64,000 nucleotides of DNA from Streptomyces colonosanans (GCF_001866645.1 NZ_MLYP01000008.1:62001-126000), one strand, 5' to 3'; shown: positions 25,039 through 32,924, counted from the first letter of the stretch. A program made the numbers and translations. Notes: a model not told the origin generated them from the letters alone.

Positions 25039-27590
25039 TGGGGGAACTGCGATTTCAGGCCGATCTCCTCGGCGAGGTAGCACACCGTCTCGACCTGCGT
25101 GAACCCAACCGCAAGGCCATCGAGTCGGTGATCCTCCGCGCCTCCGATCACTACGACGTCCAGGAGAGCACCGACCCCTTCGAATGCATCGTCGACTCGG
25201 CGACCGGTGTCGGGAAGACTTATGTGATGGCCGGGCTCATGGAGTACCTGGCAGGCGCCGAGAGTCCGGCACGGAACTTCCTCCTACTGGCACCCGGCCG
25301 CACCATCCGCGGTAAGTCGGTTCAGAATTTCACGCCCGGCAACCCCAAATCACTTCGGCCGGTGATGCGCTCGGACCCGTACGTCGTCACGGCCGACAAT
25401 TTCAACGAGCCGGCCACCAGGGTTGCCATGGACGATGCGAGAGTCACCAAGCTGTACATCTTCACCGTTCAGGCGCTGACCACGTCCACGGGCGAGGGTC
25501 GCGCCACCCATGTCCACTCCGAGAACCTGGGCGCCTCGTTCTTCGAACGCCTCGCCCGTCTCAACGACTTGGTGATCCTCGCCGATGAGCACCATTGCTA
25601 CCGCGGGCCGGCTTTCTCCCGGACCCTCACCGACCTCAAGCCGGAACTCGTGGTCGGCCTGACCGCCACACCGGTCAGGGCCGATGAAGACCTGATCGCG
25701 TTCAGGTATCCGCTTGCTGCAGCCATCGCGGACGAACTGGTCAAGACCCCGGTGATGGTCGCGCGCCGCGACGACCGCACTGACACGGAAACTAAGCTCC
25801 TCGATGGCGTCAACCTTCTGCGGTACAAGGGCGCAGCGGCCGACGCGTACTGCACCGAGCATGACCTGCCGCCGGTGAACCCGGTCATGCTGGTCATCGC
25901 CGGATCAATTGAAGAGGCGAGGGAGTACCAAGACGTCCTTGACTCCAGCTCCTTCGACGCTGGCGCCTGGGTCGGCAAGACGTTGCTCGTGCACTCGAAG
26001 CTGAGAGGCGACGAGAAGGAGAAGGCCCTCGCTGACCTGCAGGCGGTGGAGGAACCCGACTCGCCCGTGCGGATCATCATCAGCATAGGGATGCTCAAGG
26101 AAGGATGGGACGTCAAGAACGTCTACGTCATCGCATCCATGCGCGCCTCCGTTTCCACGGTGCTGACCGAGCAGACCCTCGGCCGCGGCATGCGGCTTCC
26201 CTTCGGGCGCTATACACAGGTGGAGTTCCTCGACACCCTAGAGGTCCTGGCCCACGAGAAGTACGGTGACCTGCTGAAGAAGCGCAGCGTCCTCAACGAG
26301 GCGTTCATCGACTACGGTACCTACGCGCAGTTACGGAGAGCGGCCGACGGCAGCTTGGAGGTCCGCCAGACGGCAATCCCCGCGCCCGGCCCGGTCATCC
26401 CGGCTCCTCGGCCTTCCGAACCCGCCCAGACCGGAGAACCTGCAATCAGCGAAGGGTTCTTGTTGTCGCCAGAGCTGGGCGATCTCAAGTCAGCCCCGGG
26501 ATCGGCAGCCGCAACTCCCAACGTCAAGATCGTGGACCAGGAGAGCCGGGCACGCCAGGCGAGGAAGGACGCCCAGTCCGACACGATCATTGAGTACCCG
26601 CCGCTGCCGGACCGGGAGCCGATCGTGATCCCCCGTCTCATGTCCGTATCCCAGCCGACAACGGTCAGCCTGAACGACATCGACCCGGAGGACTACGGGC
26701 CGTTCCAGCGCCTCGGGCGGGCTCTGGCCACCGAGCACTCCGATGATCTGCGCCGCACCAAGTTGTCCGCGAGCCACAACTGGCAAAAGGCCCAGGTCCG
26801 CGCGGAGACAGCCCGAGACTCGATAAAGGCCGCTCTGCCCCTGGACATCCCGCTCTCGGAGACCCGCAAGGCACTCATACGCCGCGTCATGTCGGCCAAG
26901 GATGTACCGAACCGTAAGAACGAACTCGGGGCCGCAGAGAGGATCGTCGACTGCGTCATCGAGGCCATGGGCGACGAGGCCCAGGAATTGCTGTCGGCCT
27001 TCGTCGAGGTATGCGGGCAGCGACTCGCCAGGCAGATCAGCAAGACACTCCGGGACTTCAACCCCACCCAGATCACGTACACCGACGATGTCGAATGGCT
27101 GGCGATCGACAAAACCCGCAAAGCGCAGCGGAAACAGGAAGCCGGACACGCAGACGGCACCTTCGACAAGGCCCTGGCGTTCAACGGATGGCAGAAGAAC
27201 CTGTACAGCCACGCCTGGTTCGACAGCACTCCCGAGTTCCAGGCGGCGGGTCTGATCGACAGCAGCAGCTCCGTCGTCGTCTGGGCGCGCCTGCACAACA
27301 ACGACGTGCCGATCCAGTGGACCACGGACGGCCGGAACTACAACCCGGACTTCGTCGTCATCGAGGAGATCGACGGGAAACGCTTCGGCTGGCTCGTGGA
27401 GACGAAGAGCGACAAGGACATGCCCACTGCGGAAGTCCAGGCCAAACGGCGCGCAGCGAAGAAGTGGGCCAATACAGCCAACTCCTCCCCGCAGGTCCAA
27501 GGGGTCACGTGGAAATACCTCCTCGCCGGTGAGCAGGACGTCGAGGACGCGGCTGGGCTATGGGGGCGACTGAAGGAGTTTTGCGGCTAA
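25038..27590 (+). CDS. res: type III restriction endonuclease helicase (Res)
   Basis: The product is 850 aa. Superfamily 2 helicase motifs are in order: Walker A SATGVGKT (54-61), DEHH box in LADEHHCYRG (about 183), TATP (about 209) and motif VI EQTLGRGMRLPFG (about 376-388). The C-terminus has a PD-(D/E)xK nuclease (NYNPDFVV near 767, VETKSDKD near 787). It overlaps mod by one base, so it is coupled. With Mod it forms the ATP-dependent enzyme that cuts DNA between head-to-head unmethylated sites. It seems intact. Confidence 0.92.
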   Translation: MGELRFQADLLGEVAHRLDLREPNRKAIESVILRASDHYDVQESTDPFECIVDSATGVGKTYVMAGLMEYLAGAESPARNFLLLAPGRTIRGKSVQNFTPGNPKSLRPVMRSDPYVVTADNFNEPATRVAMDDARVTKLYIFTVQALTTSTGEGRATHVHSENLGASFFERLARLNDLVILADEHHCYRGPAFSRTLTDLKPELVVGLTATPVRADEDLIAFRYPLAAAIADELVKTPVMVARRDDRTDTETKLLDGVNLLRYKGAAADAYCTEHDLPPVNPVMLVIAGSIEEAREYQDVLDSSSFDAGAWVGKTLLVHSKLRGDEKEKALADLQAVEEPDSPVRIIISIGMLKEGWDVKNVYVIASMRASVSTVLTEQTLGRGMRLPFGRYTQVEFLDTLEVLAHEKYGDLLKKRSVLNEAFIDYGTYAQLRRAADGSLEVRQTAIPAPGPVIPAPRPSEPAQTGEPAISEGFLLSPELGDLKSAPGSAAATPNVKIVDQESRARQARKDAQSDTIIEYPPLPDREPIVIPRLMSVSQPTTVSLNDIDPEDYGPFQRLGRALATEHSDDLRRTKLSASHNWQKAQVRAETARDSIKAALPLDIPLSETRKALIRRVMSAKDVPNRKNELGAAERIVDCVIEAMGDEAQELLSAFVEVCGQRLARQISKTLRDFNPTQITYTDDVEWLAIDKTRKAQRKQEAGHADGTFDKALAFNGWQKNLYSHAWFDSTPEFQAAGLIDSSSSVVVWARLHNNDVPIQWTTDGRNYNPDFVVIEEIDGKRFGWLVETKSDKDMPTAEVQAKRRAAKKWANTANSSPQVQGVTWKYLLAGEQDVEDAAGLWGRLKEFCG

Positions 27591-27598
27591 CTTATCCA

Positions 27599-27644
27599 CG
27601 TCTGCTCGGCTCTGTTGGGCTGATGGTGGACGGGATGGGCGCAC
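27599..27644 (-). repeat. right-arm-like copy of the 31.8-kb hairpin element
   Basis: CGTCTGCTCGGCTCTG and GGACGGGATGGG occur here with the same spacing as in the right arm of the element at 31827-31976, at roughly 80% identity. It lies just after the res stop. No left arm is found beside it. Confidence 0.5.
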
Positions 27645-27735
27645 AACCCTCGCCCTCCACGCGCCTGCAGTCGGCGAGCGCTGCGGAAGCCCGGAAGGCT
27701 CTGGGCGGGAGCAAGCAGAAGGACGGCAAGAAGAG

Positions 27736-27763
27736 GGCCCATTCGCAATCATGCGAATGGGCC
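27736..27763. terminator. perfect 12-bp hairpin between res and the tRNA-Pro remnant
   Basis: GGCCCATTCGCA and TGCGAATGGGCC form a perfect stem with loop ATCA. On the minus strand a CT-rich run follows, so it would terminate the tRNA-Pro fragment; on the plus strand it can terminate the mod-res transcript. Confidence 0.75.
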
Positions 27764-27774
27764 ACTAACCAGGT

Positions 27775-27816
27775 TCGGGGTGGCGGGATTTGAACCCACG
27801 ACCTCTTCGTCCCGAA
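27775..27816 (-). repeat. 3' half of tRNA-Pro(CGG), putative att remnant
   Basis: The minus strand reads from the anticodon loop (TTCGGGA, anticodon CGG) through the variable loop and T-arm (GGTTCAAATCC core) to the acceptor ending CACCCCGA. The 5' half of the tRNA is absent; sequence before the loop is unrelated. Breakage at the anticodon loop is the usual crossover point for tRNA-targeting integrases. Confidence 0.8.
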
Positions 27817-27977
27817 GCAACTCGGGCGGGTGCCGGACCTTGGGCCGGTGTACCTCTCACCTGCTGCGATTGTCCGCAGGCGTCCGCGCTCGTCCGCCGC
27901 TGTCTGTCGGCGTTGTCACGCATTTAGACACTCACCCACACTTCATGCCCCGCCTCTTGCTGCACTTGCTCGGCGGC

Positions 27978-28274
27978 CTACTTGAACCAGTAGCGGACGC
28001 CATGGTGGTGGGAGCAAGTGCCCTGAGAGTGCCGCGAGTAGGACAGCGTGGCATCCACGCACTTCGCGGTCTCGTACTTGTCCTTGGGCTTTTGGTGGTG
28101 TGTCCAGCCGCATACGCCCGTGGTGTGGCGGACGCAGTGGTGGGCGGTGTTGGTGGACGGCAACGTTGCCGCGGATGCGGTCGGTGCGCTGAAGAAGACG
28201 CCGGCAACGGCGACAGCTATGGCTGAGGCGGCAAGACGAGCGCGCAAAGGGACCCCCCCTTTGAAGTCGGACAA
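27978..28274 (-). CDS. small secreted DUF3761-like protein
   Basis: The product is 98 aa. A signal peptide (RARLAASAIAVAVAGVFFSA, cleavage near APTASAA) is followed by a short mature part with four Cys and the DUF3761 signature CVDATLSYSRHSQGTCSHHH followed by a Gly-Val-x-x-Trp end. It is probably exported and disulfide-bonded; function is unknown. The start codon precedes the charged n-region; an internal start is less likely. Confidence 0.75.
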   Translation of the reverse strand: MSDFKGGVPLRARLAASAIAVAVAGVFFSAPTASAATLPSTNTAHHCVRHTTGVCGWTHHQKPKDKYETAKCVDATLSYSRHSQGTCSHHHGVRYWFK

Positions 28275-28330
28275 GTGCAGGGGACTCTATCCGGGTTTCA
28301 ACCGCTTGGTGGCTCGTTTGGGATTGCCGC

Positions 28331-28615
28331 TCACGCGGTGGGTCGCCGGGGCTGAATCGCGGATCCGGTTGTTGGTCGACGGCGGCCACCATCGAACGGT
28401 CCGCATGAACCTGAGCCGACGACCGCCGGCCATGACGGCGGGTGCGCCGACCGACCAGGCGCGTCTCGACGTACCTGCCGCCGCCATTGCGCGTGCTCAG
28501 CTCGTGCCTGGATCCTCGTCTGCCTGACTGCTGCCCCAAAAGCCAATCCGGCACCGGCAGTGGTTGCGACTGCGCCCACAGATGCTCCCAGTAGAGCCGC
28601 AAGTCCCTGGTCCAT
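28331..28615 (-). CDS. hypothetical protein with N-terminal membrane anchor, possibly truncated
   Basis: The first ~35 residues (MDQGLAALLGASVGAVATTA and a further hydrophobic stretch) look like a genuine membrane anchor of a kind common in Streptomyces, followed by basic RQTRIQARAEHAQWRRQ. After about residue 50 the text becomes Pro/Arg/Gly-rich and unlike a protein, so a frameshift or truncation is likely. No family is assigned. Confidence 0.4.
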   Translation of the reverse strand: MDQGLAALLGASVGAVATTAGAGLAFGAAVRQTRIQARAEHAQWRRQVRRDAPGRSAHPPSWPAVVGSGSCGPFDGGRRRPTTGSAIQPRRPTA

Positions 28616-28682
28616 GACAGCTAAGGGTATGGCCAGAATGATGCCAACGGGGAGGCAATTGGCCAGGTCAAAACTGTGTCGA

Positions 28683-28736
28683 TCTTGAAAACCGTCGTGG
28701 CGCGAGTCACCGTGGGTTCAAATCCCACACCCACCG
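28683..28736 (+). repeat. 3' half of tRNA-Ser(TGA), putative att remnant
   Basis: From the anticodon loop (TCTTGAAAACC, anticodon TGA) the plus strand continues through a serine-type long variable arm (GTCGTGGCGCGAGTCACC) and the T-arm to the acceptor ACCCACCG. The matching 5' half (expected to begin GGTGGGT) is not upstream. A terminator hairpin follows nine bases later, as for a normal tRNA gene, so chromosomal tRNA-Ser flank seems to be included. Confidence 0.8.
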
Positions 28737-28744
28737 CAGGTGAA

Positions 28745-28777
28745 CGGCCCCTGACCAGGTAGATCGGTCGGGGGCCG
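28745..28777 (+). terminator. hairpin after the tRNA-Ser fragment
   Basis: CGGCCCCTGACC pairs with GGTCGGGGGCCG (one G-T pair) around a nine-base loop. Streptomyces tRNA genes often end this way. It may also stop transcription toward the minus-strand gene that ends at 28801. Confidence 0.7.
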
Positions 28778-28800
28778 CTCTCATGTGCGCTGTCCGTCAA

Positions 28801-29469
28801 TCACCGTGGTTCCCTGTCAGTTACCGGTCGAACGGGCACGGCAGGGGCACGGGCACCTTCTGATCCGTAGCTCTCGTCGCCTGGCCCTTCGTCTCCGCCT
28901 TGGTCCCCCTGGTGGCTGTAGCCGGGAGGTGGAAGTGTCAGGTCAGCTTCCGGAATCGACAGGCTCTCTCGCATCAGGAGGAGCATCTCAAGCTCAGCCT
29001 CGTCGAACTTCTGCTGCCGCTCGTAGAAGCTAGGGTCGTCGGGAGCATCATGTACCCCGTACTGACCCCACGACCAGGCGGCACCGTAGGCAGCGGAAGC
29101 AGCAGCGGCCACGGCCCGATCGGCGTAGAACTGCAACTGCGCGAGCTTGGCGAAAGCATCAGACTGCCAGCCCTCTTCCAGCTCAGGCTCTTCTGTGAAG
29201 CCGTAGCAATGGTCGTAAGCGGTCCTGGCCAGAGCTTTTACCGCTTCATAGAACTCCACGTACGCCTGTCTGCGGTGCTCGAAGGTGCGGGCCTCGTCTT
29301 CGCGAGCCCAGCTTTCGCGCTCGCGCTGTCGCTCACGCTCCCAGGCGACTGTTTCACGACGGTCTGACCAGCGCTGCGTGATCAAAGCGCCAACAGTCCC
29401 TGCGACCAGCGTCGCTACGACGCCGACACCAGCGACTACTAGCGGTACCCATAGGGGAGTTGAAGTCAC
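28801..29469 (-). CDS. hypothetical membrane-anchored coiled-coil protein
   Basis: The product is 222 aa. One N-terminal membrane helix (WVPLVVAGVGVVATLVAGTV) is followed by a long charged, mostly helical region (TVAWERERQRERESWAREDE and beyond) and a disordered acidic C-terminus. No domain is recognised. The apparent GTG start has GAGGA immediately upstream, too close for a good ribosome site, so the start is uncertain. It lies beside tRNA and IS remnants and is probably cargo of a past integration. Confidence 0.55.
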   Translation of the reverse strand: MTSTPLWVPLVVAGVGVVATLVAGTVGALITQRWSDRRETVAWERERQRERESWAREDEARTFEHRRQAYVEFYEAVKALARTAYDHCYGFTEEPELEEGWQSDAFAKLAQLQFYADRAVAAAASAAYGAAWSWGQYGVHDAPDDPSFYERQQKFDEAELEMLLLMRESLSIPEADLTLPPPGYSHQGDQGGDEGPGDESYGSEGARAPAVPVRPVTDREPR

Positions 29470-29558
29470 TCCTCAATGGTCGCAGTCGTGACCTGGCCAA
29501 GTGCAACATTCCCCGACGGTGACAGATCGCTCCACGCCTCAACCCACTACTCACCCCT

Positions 29559-29633
29559 GCTCCCATCCCGTCCGCCGTCGACCCACACACCGTGGAGCGG
29601 GCGTGGTTCCTGGCGTCCAGGTGGAGCGCGCCA
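29559..29633 (+). repeat. 75-bp copy of the left arm of the 31.8-kb hairpin element
   Basis: It is identical to 31827-31901 except for one base (ACACCG here, ACGCCG there). It begins with the terminal GCTCCCATCCCGTCC and ends GGAGCGCGCCA. The right arm is missing; the sequence runs on toward a truncated transposase gene. Confidence 0.85.
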
Positions 29634-29778
29634 CTGCCTTCTATCCCGGTCGCTGCGCTCTCGCCGCTGGTTTGGGGATTCGTCTCCTCGATTTCGTCCG
29701 CGGCCGACTTCCACACCGGCTGGTGGCGCTTACGACTTGGTTCGCGATTGAGGTTGAGGCGTGCGGGCTGGCAGGTCG

Positions 29779-30064
29779 CCTGCGTGGGTCGGCTCACTCC
29801 GTACAGTTCGGCAAGCACCGCATGCGGCAATTGCAAGCGCAGGATGGCCAAAGTGACCAGCACGCGGTCGGTGAAGACCAGATGGCGGTGCGGCCCGGCT
29901 CCGGCTGCCCGCTTGCGTTCGCCTCCTCGCCACTCGCGCAGCGCGGACTCGCACCGAGCGGTCCAGGGAGTGGCCAACTCCTCGATCAGTCCGCCGAGAT
30001 GTGCACGAGACAGGCCGCAGAAGGCAGGATGAGACAAGGCCGCACGGGCCCAAGCTGACGTCAT
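29779..30064 (-). mobile_element. truncated IS5-family-type transposase (N-terminal part)
   Basis: About 95 residues are preserved: ALSHPAFCGLSRAHLGGLIE, then RHLVFTDRVLVTLAILRLQL and AELYGVSRPT. This is the helix-turn-helix N-terminal region found before the DDE domain in Streptomyces IS5-like transposases. The frame then loses similarity and no DDE domain follows. It is a non-autonomous scrap. Confidence 0.7.
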
Positions 30065-30123
30065 AATCCGCCCAACCCGTACGGCCGTCGAAGCGTCACG
30101 GGTGGCGGCCTGCCGGCCAGGGG

Positions 30124-30241
30124 CTACTCGGCGGGCTCGGCGATCAGCGCCGTGGCCATGGCTCGGAAGCCGAGCCGGGCATAGATCCGGGCGACGTCAT
30201 CGTCGCCCGCTGACAAGAAGATGGTCTCGATGCCTCGCGAT
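30124..30241 (-). pseudogene. C-terminal fragment of a GNAT acetyltransferase
   Basis: The minus strand encodes ETIFLSAGDDDVARIYARLG followed by FRAMATALIAEPAE and a stop. This is the typical last strand-helix of a GNAT domain (DxxVARIYxRLGF). The upstream part is replaced exactly at 30241/30242 by an IS3 orfA fragment, so an IS insertion plus deletion removed the rest. Confidence 0.75.
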
Positions 30242-30427
30242 GGTCAACTCGCCGGACTCGCCCTCGCCCTGGTCCGTCTTGGCCTTGCGATACCAGCCGC
30301 GCAGGGACTCGGAGCTGATGCCGAGTTCCCGGGCCACGGCGGTGACCGTCTTGCCCGAGGAGTCGACGAGCGCGATCGCGTCCCGCTTGAACTCCTCGGT
30401 GTACCGCTTCGTGTACTTGTTTCCCAC
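30242..30427 (-). mobile_element. IS3-family OrfA fragment
   Basis: 62 residues remain: YTKRYTEEFKRDAIALVDSS, GKTVTAVARELGISSESLRG, WYRKAKTDQGEGESGELT. They form the HTH and start of the linker of an IS3-type OrfA. The leucine-zipper part and OrfB are missing. The break abuts the GNAT remnant. Confidence 0.8.
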
Positions 30428-30606
30428 CTGGTGCTACTTCCTCTGGAACCTCAGGTCCCAGTCTCCAGGTGTCCACGATCAAGGGGAAGCTTCAAGGTGA
30501 TGTGCAGCTGTCGGCCCGCACGTCTTCCCTGCGGGAGACGATCCGCCCGCAGGGACCGACTCTCCCACACCGTCTGTCGACTGCCTGAGAGACTGCTGGC
30601 GGAGCT

Positions 30607-30882
30607 GTGATTGGCCCGGGAGACGGGATGGGGATGTTCATATTCGGTGTTCTGGGCCTGGTGCTGGTCACCGTGGCCATTGGCTGGGCCGTCCTGGGAG
30701 TGCATGCGCTGTTTCTCGGCCGTATGCCGGGTCAGTGGCTTCCCCGGCTGGTGCGGCACCCCAGACTGTGGGGAGCCGGAGCCCTGCTCATGCTGGTGAG
30801 CTGGAACTCACGCTCCCCGTCGTTGCTCGCGGTCGGCCTTGGACTGGTCGCACTCGGGCTCGTCATGAAGCCCACTCGATGA
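30607..30882 (+). CDS. small hypothetical membrane protein
   Basis: The product is 91 aa with two or three hydrophobic helices (MFIFGVLGLVLVTVAIGWAV; LWGAGALLMLVSW; LAVGLGLVALGLVM). A GTG start is preceded by GGCGGAG; an ATG at 30628 or 30634 is an alternative. No family is recognised. Membrane-type amino acid use over the whole frame supports it being real. Confidence 0.5.
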   Translation: MIGPGDGMGMFIFGVLGLVLVTVAIGWAVLGVHALFLGRMPGQWLPRLVRHPRLWGAGALLMLVSWNSRSPSLLAVGLGLVALGLVMKPTR

Positions 30883-30934
30883 CTCGGCCTGTCGGCACCG
30901 GAGGCGGCTGCCGTCGAATGTTGCCGTTGTGATG

Positions 30935-30980
30935 GTGCCCCCGGCAGGATTCGAACCTGGGACACCCGCTTTAGGAGTTC
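30935..30980 (-). repeat. tRNA 3'-half-like sequence sharing the tRNA-Arg 3' end
   Basis: Positions 30935-30959 are identical over 25 bases to 32694-32718, the T-arm and acceptor of tRNA-Arg(CCG), in the same orientation. Beyond this the sequence differs (a TTTAGGA loop instead of CTCCGGA), and the 5' half of a tRNA is missing. One T-stem pair would be mismatched, so it is not a working tRNA. It is a likely attachment-site copy. Confidence 0.7.
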
Positions 30981-31315
30981 GATCCGAGCCCTGCCCGGTG
31001 GCGTCAGTACCCGGTCGGGTCGAACGTGCCGGGCCGCGTATGGGTGCCCGCGTCCGGTGCTGTTGATGTCACCCGTGGATGTCAGCAGAAGCTAGCGCTT
31101 CTTGCGGATCCTGCGGCCCAGCGCTCACACGCCGATGCAGGTCGGTGGAGCGCCTGTTTGGAAGAGTCCGGTTGCTGGTCAAGACTGATCTGGCACTTCG
31201 CTGACTTGCGGCGATGGTCGGCCCTTGCTGTGACTCTCCGTCGTTCGCCGCCGCTCCCCTTGATTCGGGCACGCAACGGGTATGTGGCCGGGGTTTCCCT
31301 CGGCGCTGCGTCACT
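30981..31315. other. gene-free spacer
   Basis: About 335 bp with no recognisable gene, repeat or hairpin. Open frames on both strands look like chance frames. Confidence 0.4.
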
Positions 31316-31714
31316 TCAGCACGACTCGTCAATCAGCAGCAGGTTTCGTCCATCCTCCGAGACGAACTTGAAGGCGCAGTAGAGCGGTTCCTCCGGCCAT
31401 TCGGGACCTTCGACCTTGCCGCCGGGACCCTCGTAACGTCGGCTGGCCTTCTCCCAGACTGCGGCGCGCTGCTCGGTGGGCACATCCTCCAGTTGAGTGC
31501 TGCCCCCGCGTCCCAACACCATGAAGTCGGCGCTGATCGCGAGTCGTCGGGCGACTCGTACGTCCAGTTCTTTTCCGGTCAGGTGCCAGGTACCTCCGGC
31601 CCAACCGTCGATCACGCCAGTGTTCACGACGGAGAGCCAGACCTCATGGGTGCTCCTGGGGTCCAGAGAATCCATGATCTCTTTGAAGGTTGCACGATGC
31701 TCGCCCTTGGCCAT
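31316..31714 (-). CDS. hypothetical protein
   Basis: The product is about 132 aa from the ATG at 31714 (a TTG at 31738 would add eight residues). Composition is that of a real soluble protein (ATFKEIMDSLDPRSTHEVWL; TWHLTGKELDVRVARRLAIS; EEPLYCAFKFVSEDGRNLLL). No domain is recognised. The ribosome site is weak, and it sits among mobile-element debris. Confidence 0.45.
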   Translation of the reverse strand: MAKGEHRATFKEIMDSLDPRSTHEVWLSVVNTGVIDGWAGGTWHLTGKELDVRVARRLAISADFMVLGRGGSTQLEDVPTEQRAAVWEKASRRYEGPGGKVEGPEWPEEPLYCAFKFVSEDGRNLLLIDESC

Positions 31715-31826
31715 GGGTCCAGTCTGGACTGTATCCAACCCTTGGCACAGCGCCTTGCCGGAAGCCTTTCGCCCGCCCGTGAATAGCGCGTGTCAGCGAC
31801 CCCACCTCAATCCATCACCCTCCCCA

Positions 31827-31976
31827 GCTCCCATCCCGTCCGCCGTCGACCCACACGCCGTGGAGCGGGCGTGGTTCCTGGCGTCCAGGTGGAGCGCGCC
31901 AATGTACGAACGACCTGGACGCCAGGGGCCGCGTCTGCTCGGCTCTGCCTGGGTCGGCGCTGGACGGGATGGGAGC
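31827..31976. repeat. 150-bp MITE-like element with 15-bp perfect terminal inverted repeats
   Basis: GCTCCCATCCCGTCC at 31827-31841 is the exact reverse complement of 31962-31976. A second perfect pair, CCTGGCGTCCAGGT (31877-31890) and its complement (31913-31926), nests inside. The whole unit can fold into one long imperfect hairpin with ~64-bp arms. A 75-bp left arm recurs at 29559 and a diverged right arm at 27599. It has no coding capacity. Confidence 0.8.
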
Positions 31977-32607
31977 ACCCCACGCGCACCACAACGAACT
32001 CGCAGTCGGGGACGGCGCCCCCTCCATCCCGGTGCCGGCCGATCCCCCACCGGAGGCACTGTTCTGACCTCGGCTGTGCCGTCTCAGCCCAGTCCCGGCC
32101 TGGTCTTCGCCCCCTTGTGGGCGCGGGCGGGCGACGGCGCGCGGCCCCGGTGACGAAGGCAAGGAGGTGCGGCGCGGCGGCGGCGACGCCGCGCTGTGCG
32201 CGGCACCTCCGATCTCCGATCGGACTGCTTGCAGTTCAGGAGGCCGGGAGCGACGGCGAGCGAAGCGAGCTCTTGAACCAGTAGAGAAAGTTGTTACTCA
32301 GGCTTCAGCAGGGATGTGCCACAGGGGCGCCGCGTACTACTTCGGTCGCCTGTCGATGAGGAGCCGGCGAAGCTCGTCGCGTTGCAATCCGCTGAGGTTC
32401 AGAGCCTCGGTGATGCGGCGGAACGTCGTGTGGCCGACTCCTCGCTTGGGGCTTCGGCCTCGTCGAGTCGGTCGACCCGGGCGTGGCTGCATCGACGGCC
32501 ACGAGGAAGCGGCCAAGGCGGTGATCGCGAAGGCGTTGGCGAAGAAGGGCAGCATGGCCGGACGAGTGTGTCGGAGGTGTGTCGCGATCACTGAGAGACA
32601 ATGACAA
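31977..32607. other. gene-poor stretch beside tRNA-Arg
   Basis: No complete gene is supported. Minus-strand translation at 32337-32440 gives HTTFRRITEALNLSGLQRDE and then LRRLLIDRRPK, protein-like and perhaps the end of a small DNA-binding or helical protein, but without a clear start or family. The rest is repetitive GC-rich sequence. Confidence 0.35.
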
Positions 32608-32640
32608 AGAGCGGGAGTCAGTGAGACTGACTCCCGCTCT
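32608..32640 (-). terminator. terminator of tRNA-Arg
   Basis: GAGCGGGAGTCAGT and ACTGACTCCCGCTC form a perfect 14-bp stem (15 with a flanking A-T) around GAG. Read on the minus strand it is followed by TTTGTC, and it lies 55 bp after the tRNA-Arg 3' end. Confidence 0.85.
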
Positions 32641-32694
32641 CTCATGTCGGCATCCGCCCTGGTCAGCGCATGATTTTCGCTGGTCCTGGGCGAG

Positions 32695-32766
32695 TGCCCC
32701 CGGCAGGATTCGAACCTGCGCACACGGCTCCGGAGGCCGTTGCTCTATCCCCTGAGCTACGGGGGC
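32695..32766 (-). tRNA. tRNA-Arg (anticodon CCG)
   Basis: The minus strand folds as a full cloverleaf: acceptor GCCCCCG/CGGGGGC, D-arm GCTCAGGGGATAGAGC, anticodon stem ACGGC/GCCGT with loop CTCCGGA (anticodon CCG), and T-arm GCAGG-TTCGAAT-CCTGC. CCA is not encoded. It decodes CGG, common in Streptomyces. It separates the accessory region on its 3' side from core genes on its 5' side, and related 3' ends repeat leftward, marking it as an integration site. Confidence 0.95.
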
Positions 32767-32924
32767 GTGTCGGCTGCTCTCTGCGGCGACGGGTAGAACC
32801 CTACCAGCTCTTTCGGGGTCGTCATGAATGGTTTACCGGGTGGTCCCGTAGCGGGTGGTCCTCGGGCGGGGTGGAAGTGGGGAAAACCCGGACGCGGCCC
32901 CTTGCGCCCACCTACTCTCGAGTT

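Noticed and set aside
30935..30980. Functional tRNA-Arg(CCT) gene
   Set aside because: The 5' half and D-arm are missing, the anticodon stem does not pair, and one T-stem pair is mismatched.
19713..32694. Integrase gene of the tRNA-Arg island
   Set aside because: I looked for tyrosine or serine recombinase motifs near each tRNA-like repeat and saw none; only fragments of DDE-type elements are present.
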